From Hoplostethus atlanticus (Eukaryota > Chordata > Actinopteri > Trachichthyiformes > Trachichthyidae), in contig JAXDDX010000018.1 of NCBI GenBank assembly GCA_034670405.1, positions 4,030,501 to 4,094,500 on the forward strand: a stretch of 64,000 nucleotides of DNA, read 5' to 3'. Made by a program: the position numbers and the translations under genes. Shown here one piece after another: positions 33,916-46,200 of the stretch. Under the pieces are notes generated by a model, which saw only the letters and a list, made by a program, of their open reading frames with translations, did not search any database and had not been told where the DNA came from. Positions within the stretch are counted from its first letter, which is position 1. Every line of letters begins with the position of its first letter.

Positions 33916-36900
33916 ACACCTTAAACTAAAAGCGAAATACAGACTATTGTATTTAAATGTTTTGTGTTCGGCAGATGTCTACAGTGACTATCTTGGGTAA
34001 TTGTGTAGGATGACTTATGAGTGGTAATGTTAAGGACAATAGGTGAGGGCTTACCATTCCACCCAATCGTGTGTTTCTGTGTGTTTCTGTGTTGTTCTTG
34101 CACTTTTTTTTTTTTTTTTTTCGTTGTAAAATCAGCATTGGACAGGGCACATACTGTACTTAGCCTGCCCAGGTTATGTCTCGCTTGAAATAAGAAAGTG
34201 GATTTGATCTCATCCCCCTCACGCCACCTTTACCTCACCTCCATGTCCACTGCTGATGGCGCCAATATCAATGTGTGTTCAGAGGAGAGGGACTGCTTCT
34301 CCTCCCAGGCTGCTATGCCAGTGCCAACCGATGCCCAGGCAGCTCTCCTGAAACCCTGCAGAAACCAACGGAACGGACTCAATCACACACACACATAAAA
34401 CTCCCGATTTTAAACGACTCCCGACGGAAAAGGGATGCCAAACGTTCGCCAGTCACTCGGACTCTCAACGCTCTTGTTTCTTGTATACACTCTTTAACTT
34501 CCTCTTGTAATTTTATTTTAGAGTCACTGTGAATACCTGGTACCAGCATATTAAGATACAGTATATTCAGATTAAATTATGAATCTAAACTTTATCGATA
34601 TGTGAAGATATGTACAGCTGAACTGTTCCATGTTACTTAGTGCATTGGGTCGTGTATGCCCTCTTTTGCAGGATGATTATGCAGACAAGTATAGTTTCGT
34701 CTACTGTACATGCTGAAGCCTCATGACTTACAGGGAGAAGTGGTATGAGAAGACCTGTTTTACTGTGTCTTGTATAGTTATTTAGATTGTAGGAGGTTGG
34801 TCAAGCATGAGAATGTGCCAAGCAACGTCCAAGCTCCCTTCTGTATGTGTGTATGTATAAAAATTTAACTTATTAATCATGCCAATGTGGATTTTCTTGT
34901 AGCTGTTTTTAATTTGAGGGAAGCAACGAGAAAACGTGACATAGAACAAAAAGGTTAAGGTTTGGCTTTAGTTATATCAATTTTTTTTAATTTTTTTTTG
35001 TAGAAGACAACAACCACCGTAAGATAAAATAATATTTCAACAATGTTGTTTGCAAATAGATTTTCTTGGTTAAAGTGGCTGTGGTTGTTCATCATTCTGG
35101 TATTGAGCTTCTTCATTTACAGCTTGTCATTTAATAAGGTCTTAACCACCATTAGGTACGCCTTAACGAGTGAAGCTCTGACTCTTTGGAGTGGATGGTC
35201 ATACTGGTCATACTGGACTAGTCACACTGGTGTAATGTGAAGGATTATTTCTCTGACTTTGTGCCTACCAGAAAATGTAATGTATGTTAACGCAGCTTAG
35301 TGATCTCATTTCATTGTCTTTCCCTGCACTTACTGAGGTCTTCACAAGAACCATGTGGCAGAGGCTGATGTAGGATTAGATCTGGTCTTTCATCCACTGT
35401 GTAAAGAAAAGCAATTGCGTGACACAAAAGAACGGGTACAATTAGACGTGTTGTTTTGGTCATGAGCATTATGAAGGTTTACAGCTCAGTCAGTACTGAT
35501 TGTTAAAAGAAGCAAATCAACAGATATGATTTTTAAAAGTGAATTAAAAGGAAAATGGTGCTTAACATGACTTGAATTGAAATTAAGCTTAAATTGAAAT
35601 GAGCGTGTTGAATGGCGTAAGATCTCACGAAGGGGTAATTATCTTGGTATTTCATTGGTATTTTAAAATTGAAGAATTTTAGAAAACGTATCAAAACATC
35701 TAAATGAAAACAGCCATAATTGCGTAATGTTTAATATGAATGAACGACCTCATCTGGCAATGCAACTATCCAAATCTGGTCCTTAATCTTGTATCTCCTC
35801 AACAAGTAAAGCAAAGGCAATACAGAATTGAAAGTTTGCAAAGTATAGAAATGGCCCAAATGCAGGTAAAGTTGAAATTGAAAGGGAAAGTTCAGTTTTT
35901 TTGATTCACTCACATACAGACTTGTCAGTAGCCACAGAGGACATAGTGGTCCACAAAATGAGGTCAGCTACAAAACATTGTTAGTATGTTAGTGGCTCCG
36001 TTATAAGTAGATTCCAATGAAAAATAAACCATTAATTTACAGCCCATTTGACCAGAGTCCTGCGGTTTGAACACACCACAAAGCTCCTGGTTAGCAAAAC
36101 ATGCTGTATCGGTCTAAATATCCTTAATATATCCTGAAATCATTTAATTGACTTCACTTTAATTGAAATAGCATAAGTAAGTAGGATAAGAAAACAGTCA
36201 ATCTCCTGAATGACGAGTGAAAAAAAAATCTTTTGGTAGTAAACAAACGGGAATTGCTGTTTGGCTTTTCTGTTTTATAACATACAGAAATAATATTCAT
36301 AACTCAACAGTAACAAAAACACAAAGAAACCTACAAAACAGCAAAAACTAGCAAAAAATAAAAACGTGAAAGGTGACGGGTTAAAAAGTCTTAAACCATC
36401 CGTGTTAATGCAAAGCACCCCATAGATGCATATAGGTGTGGTGGCAGACGGGGTATCTGCCACTGAGAAACTGTGGGAAAGGACTACATTCCCCAGCACA
36501 CAACAGCCAGTCGGCCATCTTGCCCCAGCCGAGGGGCCTTACTAATCAGCCAGGTGGTCTGATTGGCAAAGACCTGCTACATTTGATTTCTGAGAATAAG
36601 TTTTAAGTTGTTTTCAGTTAAAGATTAAAGGGGAGCGTTTTGTGTGACTCCTGCCTGAAGCGTGATCTGTACCACCTGCCGTTCCCCCTGAGGAGCCACA
36701 GTGTATAGCCTAAATGTTTACCTTGGTTTTATGAGCTGGACACGCCATGAGGCAGCTAGAATGTAGGATTGGTATTCACCCCACGTAACACAGGACTCCT
36801 CTACCCTGTTGAACAGCCTATATGATACTGTAAGTGCTCTAGCCCAGAGAAGTGTGCCACAAGGCTACCGAGGATGCAGCGGAGGCTTTCCAACCCTTAA

Positions 36901-38327
36901 CAAGAAGTTTCCGGTCTAACGTAAGAGCAGTCTGGATCCAATCTGCGTGTGGTGAAGCCAAATTGCTCAATGCCGAGGGGGTCACCCAAAATAAACACAC
37001 TTATTTCAACATAAACACGAATAGCTGTCCAAAATCCCTGTACTCCAAAGCATATGTACCTCCAGCACCAAGCAACCCCACATCATGAAGCCTGGTTGGC
37101 GTCCAGTAAACCCTATATATAACCTGCTGTCCCCATTCTGCCTCTGTACATGAGTGAATTGGGCGTCATGGAATAGTAGGCAGGAGCTTCATGGCCACTC
37201 CCAAGAATGTTTAGGACAAGCTCAAGGGTGTCAACTCTTGATGGGGCAATGTTTGAACCATTATGTGTCTCAACTGTAAGTACTTCCAAAATTCATTGTG
37301 TGGTAGATCAAAGTGTCCGTAGTGTACGTAGCCGAGAAATCTGGTTTACTGGTGTTTTGATCTTAACTTAATTTTGGTATTAGTATTTAGTCCTCCAGGT
37401 AATCAAATTATGAGAACAAAGATAGCTGGATGAGTTTATTGTCAATAGGACTTATGGTGTGGGAGTTACGGTCCTCTTCAACTGCGCCCCATCAGGCCAA
37501 TTGGAGCAGCCTAGTATTTGCTGTGAAACTGTGGCACACCATTATTTAACTCAGTCAGAATCATACACTCATTATTGTTTCTTACATCACAACCTGTTAT
37601 ATGCTACAACTGTAACTTAATTCTCTGTCTTCACAGGAAACACAAAATGTCTTATTGTAACTGTTGATTTTACAACAAAGCCTCCCACAAGAGGCTTGTT
37701 AATCTTATCTTCCCCAACTTCCACATCATTGTCAAAACAACCCAAACTCACAGCTGGTGAACTTTTAGAGTGTCGCTGCAATATAGGCCCACTGCAATCA
37801 TGTAATGTGCACTGTCACATCAACACCACACCAAAGACATCTTTGATAACATATAACATCTTTGATTGGGATACTTTCTACTAGAGCCAAGGTACACAAG
37901 TTAAACCCAGCATGCAGACAAACATGTGGAGATTCAGAATGAGATAACACATTTGGAAACTGTTAGGTGGAATGATGTTAGGGTGTTTATTCCCGTCTCC
38001 CTGAACTGATACGGCTTCAGGTAAGACAAATACGTTTTCCGAGGCTTGTTCCACAATCATAATACCGCACGACAACATAATACAAACATTTCCCAGGACT
38101 CTGTCCTCTGGAAAGCTTTCCTAAACACCAGCCGCAGAGAAGCGCTTTATCTTCCTTGCCGTGACACCTGGAGGAGAGCTGATGACAACAATGCACTGGC
38201 CTATGTCTTTATTTGGGGTTGGAGCACAGGACTGAATCTTCCCTAGGGGCTATGTGTCACACATAGCTCAAGGGCTTAACGCCAGTTTGACTCTTCCGTG
38301 TTCTGTAAATACAGAGGGCATGTGCTG

Positions 38328-38360
38328 GTGTGTGTGTGTGTGTGTGTGCGTGTGTGTGTT
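38328..38360. repeat. TG microsatellite
   Basis: Interrupted (TG)n. Confidence 0.88.
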
Positions 38361-39639
38361 TGTGTCAGTGTGTTTAGGTTCCCAGTCCACAGAGTTGTAT
38401 ATTAGATTTTAAATGGCCAGGATTGTTGTCCCATGCAAAAGAAGCAGGTTAGGCCTAATGTGAGTCTGTGACTTGGGACAACAGCTCCTGTTATGTTGCC
38501 TGTTAGAAATGGGACTTACATGGCTTTCAAAAGTCAGATTTGATAGGCTTGATCAATATGAAGTATCAGAGATGGGAAGCAGCAAAGTGTTTTATTCAAG
38601 AGCTCTGGTGTTTTCAGATAGACCGACTGGTAGCTTTAGAACCTTTGTGTACTTTACATGAAGCTACTGTACTTTACTAGCGCTTTTTCAATTTAGGGAA
38701 CAAATTATCCTTCTTTTCGACTCCATTTACTATGTATTTCAAGTTGCTTTGAAAATGATGGTTTTATAAATCATGCAACACTTTAACAAATGTGATGCAC
38801 TTTAAATTCAAGCCATGCAACTCATTGACAGACTAATCAGACTGAGTAAAACTGAAGCACCTACCCTTTTAACTTAACCTTTGGAGTGTAATACACTGGA
38901 TATTAAATCCCTGCTGCTGCTGAAACACTGGGGCATTGCAGGCCTGCTGAGCATGAACTAGGGTACTTTCTCTTCATCACTTTAATTTTTACTCTAGTAG
39001 AAATGTGTCAGTTTAGCAATCTTAATCTTAATCTACTTTTAGTCAAAGGGTTTGTGCACGTCTTCCACCATGTGGGAAATTGGCAGGGTGGCATATCCGT
39101 GGACGACAGTGCAGCAGTGTCTATAAAATTGTTCACTCTGTCTGGAAGGTCTCCATATGACAAGAGTAGTCAATCAGTAGCCTAGGTTTTTTCCAAAATG
39201 GAGAATAGGCAGTCCACTCACTTTTAGTATTTTCTTTATTTCTTTTTTTATTTTGAGTGGGACACGAGACAGGGAGACAGAGTAGGGGAGACAGGGGAGG
39301 GAAAGCTCTGGTGCAAAAGCAGTGCCAAAAGTGTCTATCTTAACATCTTGTCCATTCATTCTAGTATTGAGTCTTAAAATTTTGGTTTCCTCAAAACAAG
39401 TGAAAAAAACTATCAATGGGGTGAGTTAATGTCACAGTCTTGAAATAGTATACTGTCATCCCACTGGCAGAGTTTTTGTTTTGTTTTAAAAATAATATTT
39501 TAAAGACTCAACACTGAACAAGTTGTTAGGGTGGATATTTTCGGCAGTGTGGTTGCAGAGGAGGAAGGGGTGTAAAAGTGTCTTAATGCCTGGGCCCCAG
39601 CCAGGGAGAGAATAAATCCACTCAGTATGGGTCCCCAAG

Positions 39640-40106
39640 CTGCAAAAAGTTGGAAGAGCCAAAAGTTGTTGGAGAGAAGAGAGTATGTTTCAACAAGCCT
39701 GTCGCCGCCTGGTGGCCACGCCTCAGAAGACACCGCGTCGAGCCACAGTGTGTGGAGAGTCAAGGCACACAGAGCATGTCGCCTCCCGTAGCTGCACCTC
39801 AGTGTCGGATCTGCTGTCGACCTTTCAGTCCGTAGACATGAACGCAGAAAGCCGTTTGACTTGTTTATCTGTTAGATGCGACCTCGAGGTATGGATGCCA
39901 CCGCGCGCTTCGGCAGAATAAAATAACAGTGTGAATCTAGCAAGGGCTTGTCTGCGAGGATTTAAACACTGTTCAGCAACTTGGCAGTCAAGTCGCTGGT
40001 GGTGGTGGGGGGGGAGATATTGCCAGAGCTGTTCGCAGAGAAAGTGGAAACAAGTGTCAGAAAGCAGGCAACAGATGTTTTTCACGGATATGCGACCGAT
40101 TTCGGA
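39640..40106 (+). promoter_or_regulatory. slc24a3-like promoter/5' UTR region with upstream ORFs
   Basis: CpG dinucleotides are locally dense (for example around 39700-39735 and 39885-39910) compared with the surrounding AT-rich DNA, as at a vertebrate promoter or first exon. Upstream ATGs occur at 39685 and 39838 (same frame, stop at 39919-39921) and at 40075 and 40090 (same frame, stop at 40108-40110). I see no clear TATA box and cannot place the transcription start. Confidence 0.4.
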
Positions 40107-40110
40107 ATGA
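40075..40110 (+). promoter_or_regulatory. Upstream ORF overlapping the exchanger start codon
   Basis: An 11-codon uORF ([11 protein letters not shown]) ends in TGA at 40108-40110 and overlaps the main ATG at 40107-40109 as ATGA. A second in-frame ATG at 40090 has G at -3. Such an overlap could control exchanger translation by termination and reinitiation or by leaky scanning (inference). Confidence 0.45.
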
Positions 40111-40209
40111 AAGCACAACCGAGGCGCCGGCGGCCCTTCCAGCGGTTCTGCTGCTGTGGAGTCGGGCTGGTCGCCGTGATTTGGCTCACACAGGTCATCC
40201 AGGCACCAG
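40107..40209 (+). CDS. slc24a3: slc24a3-like coding exon 1 (signal-like N-terminus)
   Basis: Starts [18 protein letters not shown] then [17 protein letters not shown]: a basic n-region and hydrophobic core like the cleavable signal or first segment of NCKX proteins. First ATG in a frame open since a stop at 39963; -3 is G. Donor CCAG|GTGAGA. Confidence 0.82.
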
Positions 40210-43200
40210 GTGAGACCTTAATATAGAAATATGTGTGCGTGTGTGTGTCTTTAAGAAAAATAACTACCAAAGGCCTAGTATTTTTTAGAAGGATACTATA
40301 CAAATATCACAGCAAAACTATAGGACTATTATATGTCTATATGATACCATGATTTTTATTTTATTTATTTTATTTTTTACCATAAATCACAGTAAGGTCA
40401 CTATAAACTCACTATTGAGTATGGCAGACACGTTAAATCCCTAGAGGAAAATTGTAGGAATATTATAGTGATTTTTCGTTGGTGTGTGCGTGCGTGCGCG
40501 CGTGCCCACGTGCCCTTAAGATAAAGAACTATTAATCCTATAGCACATTTTTAGGAGGATACTATACAAACATCACAGTCACAAATTCCCTATAGGAAAA
40601 AAAGTCCCTATAGGAATATTATAATCATACCATAAGACATAAAATACCATAAGGTAACTAACTATTGAGTATAAGAGTAACACTATAAATACCTAGAGGA
40701 AAATATATAGTATTATAGTGATTTCTGGTCAATGTGTGTGTGTGTGCCTACATAAATCCTTTATGTAGTCTGAAGCAATTTTAGGTGTAGAAATTCCCCG
40801 ATCTGCAATAGTACAGTAGGCTGCTCCTGTATTCGCCATTAATAATTCTATTCAGGTAGTCTAAAAGTAGAGCTATTTGATCCTAAATGTCCCTTCAGTA
40901 TCAGTGTAGGTGTACAGGTTGGATATAATCTCAGTGCTGTCTCCATCTGCTCTGCATCCGTCGCTGTAGAAGGGAGGATTTCATCTTGTTATAATTACTT
41001 CTAAGTTTAAGTTGGGCTGACACAGAAAGATGTATCATTTTATGAGCTGATCAGGTTTTGGCTTCAAGGTAACAAGCACTGTATCTCAGATCTATAAGTA
41101 AAGTCGTACTCAATTCAGTATTTTCTATCAAGAATGTTAAACCTCATCCCACCTTTTAACCGTCTCCTAGTTTCTATCCCATGACATGATTTGCTCTATT
41201 CACACTGGAGTAAGGTGAAAAATATATATTATTGGGCCTGTTGTGGATGTATCTACAGTATGTATTTACTTCCCCTTTAAATATTGTGCTTTTTATTTTA
41301 ATCCTAACCCTTGCCCTTAGTTAGCTTCTTTAATGCATCGTCGTCTGACAGCACGGTACCTAAGGCATCACCCCCATCCTCCAGCTCATTATCTTCTCAG
41401 CACCTTTACTGGTGAGGTAATACACTGTCAGCAACCTCTATCAGCAGCAGCAGCAAGAACATTTCCCTTTATAAATCCCTGTGAAATGTAAGATTATATA
41501 CAGCATATGAATGAGCGAATTTAGATTTTCTTTTATGAAGAGCGTTTGAAAAGTGAAAAGTGAAAAGTGGCCCCCGTGCATAAGCCATGTCATTAATATT
41601 TATATTTCACCTTTAAATTACGAGGGTGCCATCCACCAGAAGAGGTTTTTTGAACCGAGACCAAGGCCACTCAACCTAGATGGAATACAAGCATAGGGCA
41701 GAACATTTGGTCTGCTGTTTGTAAGTGCGACAGACGTGTTATTCCCATATTAACGGGAAAATCTTAACACGTGGCATCTTGAAACGCGGCGCTCGTATGG
41801 CCATTCCTAAAAAGGCAAGATGTCAAGGAGAGCAGATGAACAAAAGGCAGTGTTGATCCCTTGTTGTAGCAAGAGATGACCAACCAGCCTTCATGTAAAA
41901 ATGGACACTGGACAAAGGCCAGTATCCACTGTGGATAGCATAACCATGATCCAGTACTCACATGACAAATAGATGTATGTCTTAAGAGAAGCTGTTTCCT
42001 CCTGATTTCATTTTAAATATCGTAGTTCGCTCCTCAATGTGGATTTTTAATTCCAACATGTCAGATATTTATATGATGGTGGCTCGACATCCTGATGCCA
42101 TTTAAGCTACCCACACCTGAGACGGTGATCAGATCCTCAGCTCTTCATCTGTGTTTAAAACGGATTTGATCATCAGTTACTTTATGTTTGATCTGAGTGT
42201 ATCACTGGAGGACAGCGGGGTCCTGGAGGTGGCAGGGCAGTGGGCCTGTAGGACTATCATCTCTAGAGGAATGGAGTTCAGAGAGTAGAATAAAAAACAT
42301 GTATTAATTGTATAAATAGTGGGCTTTAAATCTAACCATGCCTGCCTCCACGTTTACTACAACCCATTGCGATCTTCCACTGTGAGCGTCCCTGAACCAG
42401 ACCTGCAGAAGCCAGTCTATCCAGTAGATGTGTGAGCGCACCGTATCAAATGCCTTGTTTAGGTTAAAGAATGAGGCAGCGGCGGTTTACTTCTCATCAC
42501 GGGAACAGATAATATGACTTTGGACATTACATAATGTCTCGAGTGATGATTTCTCTACCCCCAATAAACAGTTACACCATCGGGTCTGTGTTAAGCGTGA
42601 CAGTGTGCAAATGGTGTGACAAGGTGAATTCCTGAGAAACAGACTCGGTGTATTAAATGTGTAAATGAATAAATGTCCACGTTGACTTTAAGCTCCTGTT
42701 AGTTTCTCCTCTTCAGTGAGACATGTGGCAGTAGGTGATAGGCGACTTCACTGTAGAGATTCCCACCAGTCTTAGGTTGATGTGGAGAGCGATGATGTTA
42801 TATTATTTACACTTACTGTGCTGCATGTGAGCGGAGTGTTTACTCTGAGGAGTTCAGCAGCAGGATTAACGTATTTCCATACAAACACCACATTTCATGT
42901 TTCATCAACCTCCCTGCCTACTTTTACTTTTATCCCTTTGCAACCTCTGACTCCCTTTTCCTCTTTACATTGACACTTTAAGGCATTTAACTGAACACTC
43001 GTATAATACAGTTAGTGCCGCAGTAAAAATAGCTTGCAGAGGTCAATATTCCGGCCGACAATCATGGAGAGCTAGGAAAAGAATAAGAAGAGAGAGAGAA
43101 AAGGGCATTTTTTTTCTCTTCCTCTTTCTCTGCGACACGAGGCATGTGGTTCAGGGGGTTGGCGCCTTTGCCCGGTTGCGAGTGTGATAAAGGTGGAGGG

Positions 43201-46200
43201 GCCATCTGTGGCAGGGACCCATTTGAATTTCATACGACTCAAGCTCCTCTTGATGCCTCAACATGAAAGCCTCCGTGCCTCCTCTCAGCCAAGACCGCCG
43301 CTCTCATGAAATGGGTTCATTGAACTGTAAGGTACAAAGGGACACTACAGTGCCGGGGCGATCATGAAATGCATCAGACACAGAAATAAAAAGGGCAGCG
43401 TGTGTGATACAGAGTATAATAGCCGCTCCACCGCCTTTCTGGCTCTGGGTGGATGGAGCTCAGTGGGTGGCAGTGGAGGATATATGTATTTGTCCCATAG
43501 GAGAGATGGTGAGACAGATCTATCTGTGGGGAGTTCCCCTGCTGCCCTTATAAAGCAGCAAAAAGCTGCGAAGAGGTTGGCTATCAGAGCTACAAAATTG
43601 AAATGTGTACTATAAAGATTTCAGCACTGATGGCTTAGAACAGCTGATTGCAGCGCGTTCTGCATTATTGTCTTCTAGCCAAGAAACATGGGAGAAGACT
43701 TTGTCATGCCCTCCAATCTGCAGCGTCATACTGATGCACAACAAAAGAGAATTAATACGCCCTATAGCACTAATGTAATAACAAGATCACTGGATTGGGG
43801 TATCTATTGGGGTATTAGGGGCACCTACCATGTAATCGTGACATCCTGGGTTCGAATCCAGCCTGAGACCTTTGTTGCATGTCACCCCTCCCCTCCTCTC
43901 TCTCTCTCTCTCTCTCCCAAATCTGCCTACATCTCCACTGTCAACTATCAAAAGAAGACAAACATGCTCAAAAATAATCTTAAAAAAAGATCAGGTTGAT
44001 TGATTGAGATCAGATTAGGTTGTTAAAGTTCAGATAAAGGTTCTATGAATTCCCAAAGTTAGTTTTCTCCTCGTTGCCAACAGCACCAGGCTGTGCTATA
44101 TCAAAGATCAGAGGCTTTGGCAGCGTTCACATGGGACATTTGTCTCAAAACCTTTTGAAGACGTCTCATTGGCTGATGAAATCCATTAGCGGATGACGTT
44201 TACCTCCGCTCCATCAAAACCTCAGCTTGTTTAAACTTTTTTTCAAGGGTTGGGTTGCGATATGTTCAATCTTCGACAATCCATGTCCTCCGTCACCACG
44301 TGGGTCTCATCGTTCTTTGACGTATCGCAAACGCTCATGTGAACGAGGCCTTAGCTCTCTGGTTTCTTGATTTAGGAGAGTTGGACTGTCGTACATCATA
44401 TGAATAAAAGATGGATTCTGTCTGATTGTGCAATAAAAAAAGAAAAAAAAGAAAATGAAGATGACATCGGTGTTGTTTTGGAACAGAGTCGGAGTCCTCC
44501 GGGTTGCAGGAAGGCGTGAATGGCGGGCCGCTGCGTTCGACACGCAGGCTGATGCAGGAGAGGACAGACAACCAGACCCTGGATCAGCCCAGAGCCGGTA
44601 AGTCAGCTTCACAGAGACAGACCTCCCTACCTCTCGCCTGTCATGGACGCCCTCTGTTCCTCCTGATAGACCGACAGACTCTCCGCTACACTTCCTTATG
44701 CAGTGCCACTTTTGAATTAAACATGCACCCAACAAGACCAGAAGTGCTGCACGGTGCACATTGTGCTGCACAACGGTCTGGGTGACTAGATGGTCTTATG
44801 CTTCATAAACAAGGGCAGCAAAGTAGCCATGGTTTCCATTTGAGCTTTTTAAAATTTTGCAGACACCCGGCCTCATTCCCAACCAGAATCTCAGGAGGGT
44901 CTGAGTGCTTTTATAGATGCGATTTATATTTGGTGTGTGTTTACATGTATGTGTTTGGTGTAGGCGGGTAGTCGGGGAAGGTGGTGTGCACCAAGGAACT
45001 CTGTCTCTCCCCTGCAGGTGAATTGAAAGGTCATGTGGACTGAGTTCGTTGTCAGGAGTCTGTAGTCTGTGTCAAGCTTGTGCAATGAAAGGCTCAAGGT
45101 GAAAGACAAACCTTAAGCATGGCGGGGGGGCGGGGGGGGGGTCATAAAACTCCAAACCAGTCTCATCAGCCTAAATCACAAAGTGGGGCTGCAAAAGAGA
45201 GAGAGAGAGAGAAGAGAATGCCCAAATTCAATTCTGATGTTGGGTCTAGACGCTTCTCTCCCCACAGGAAGTAAAACTTTAGTGCGAAATACAAACTGTC
45301 TCCTAAACGGTAAACGTGACCCTGCTGTGTGCAGTTCACTGACGTCACGTTGAAGAAGGATTTCTGGGTATTGCAGTTCAAACGTTTCAGTGCCATTTGG
45401 AGCCACCAGCACGCAGAGTCGCCTAGTGCAGCTTTAACAAATTGAATACGAGCTTCCACTGTGTCTCTGGATAATTTCAGCTTTTGAAAGTTAGAGGAGA
45501 GACATTCAGGTGTGGAACGCCTGTACTTGCCCGACGTTTGTTTGCGGTGACGTCTGCATGTGGCAGCAAAGTAAGCAGCCATTAGCTAAACTGATCATCA
45601 TCGATATTTACGCTGGTACAGGATGGCTGTATTTCTATGCTAGTGCTCTCAGTAGTGCTTTCAAATGATAGAAGAACATTTGGTTATTTTCGAGGTACAG
45701 CTGCTAGTGAATCAGGACCTTAATTGTTACTGATGATGAATGGCACAACACGTTTAAATCTTAGAAGTACATAACAGCCACAAACGTTACAGCAAAGATT
45801 ACATTGCAGCATTACTGGTGCAACACACCCCTCTGGTCTACTGGTCTACCGCACAGCCTTCTGCAACATTACTGTGGTTGTGCTCTTTTACAACACTCGA
45901 GAGACAATATAATGGGATGCTCAGTGTCTCTCTGCCAGTACTCCAAATGTACAGTCGTTGGTGTCGTGCTAGCTGATAACAAGCTTAACCTTTATTGAGT
46001 TAGTGGTTGCAAAGAGATCTTCATTATCCTCCCTGTGGGTCGATTCTTTAGTATGGTTACTAGAGACAGGAGAGGGAACAAAAGCCTGGTCGGTCTGTGG
46101 ACAGGTACTATGAGGTAAACCAGTTAGTGAGGCTGCATAGCTCAGGTGGATTGTGTTTGTCTTCATGTCTCTTCTTCCCTGCTCCACAGCAGACCGTCTG

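Larger units (their letters stand above)
32687..39639. other. sipa1 3' UTR and intergenic DNA
   Basis: It begins with CA and TG microsatellites, then AT-rich sequence with T homopolymers (34108-34131). The block 36420-36720 (GTGGCAGACGGGGTATCTGC and following) differs in GC content from its surroundings and may be an unclassified mobile element. No exon recognised. Confidence 0.5.

Noticed and set aside
36420..36720. GC-richer block that might be an LTR
   Set aside because: No paired copy, primer-binding site or polypurine tract seen. Mentioned only as unclassified.
45166..45582. 138-codon minus-strand frame
   Set aside because: No family features; part lies in a sequence like the end of a small TTAA-type element.
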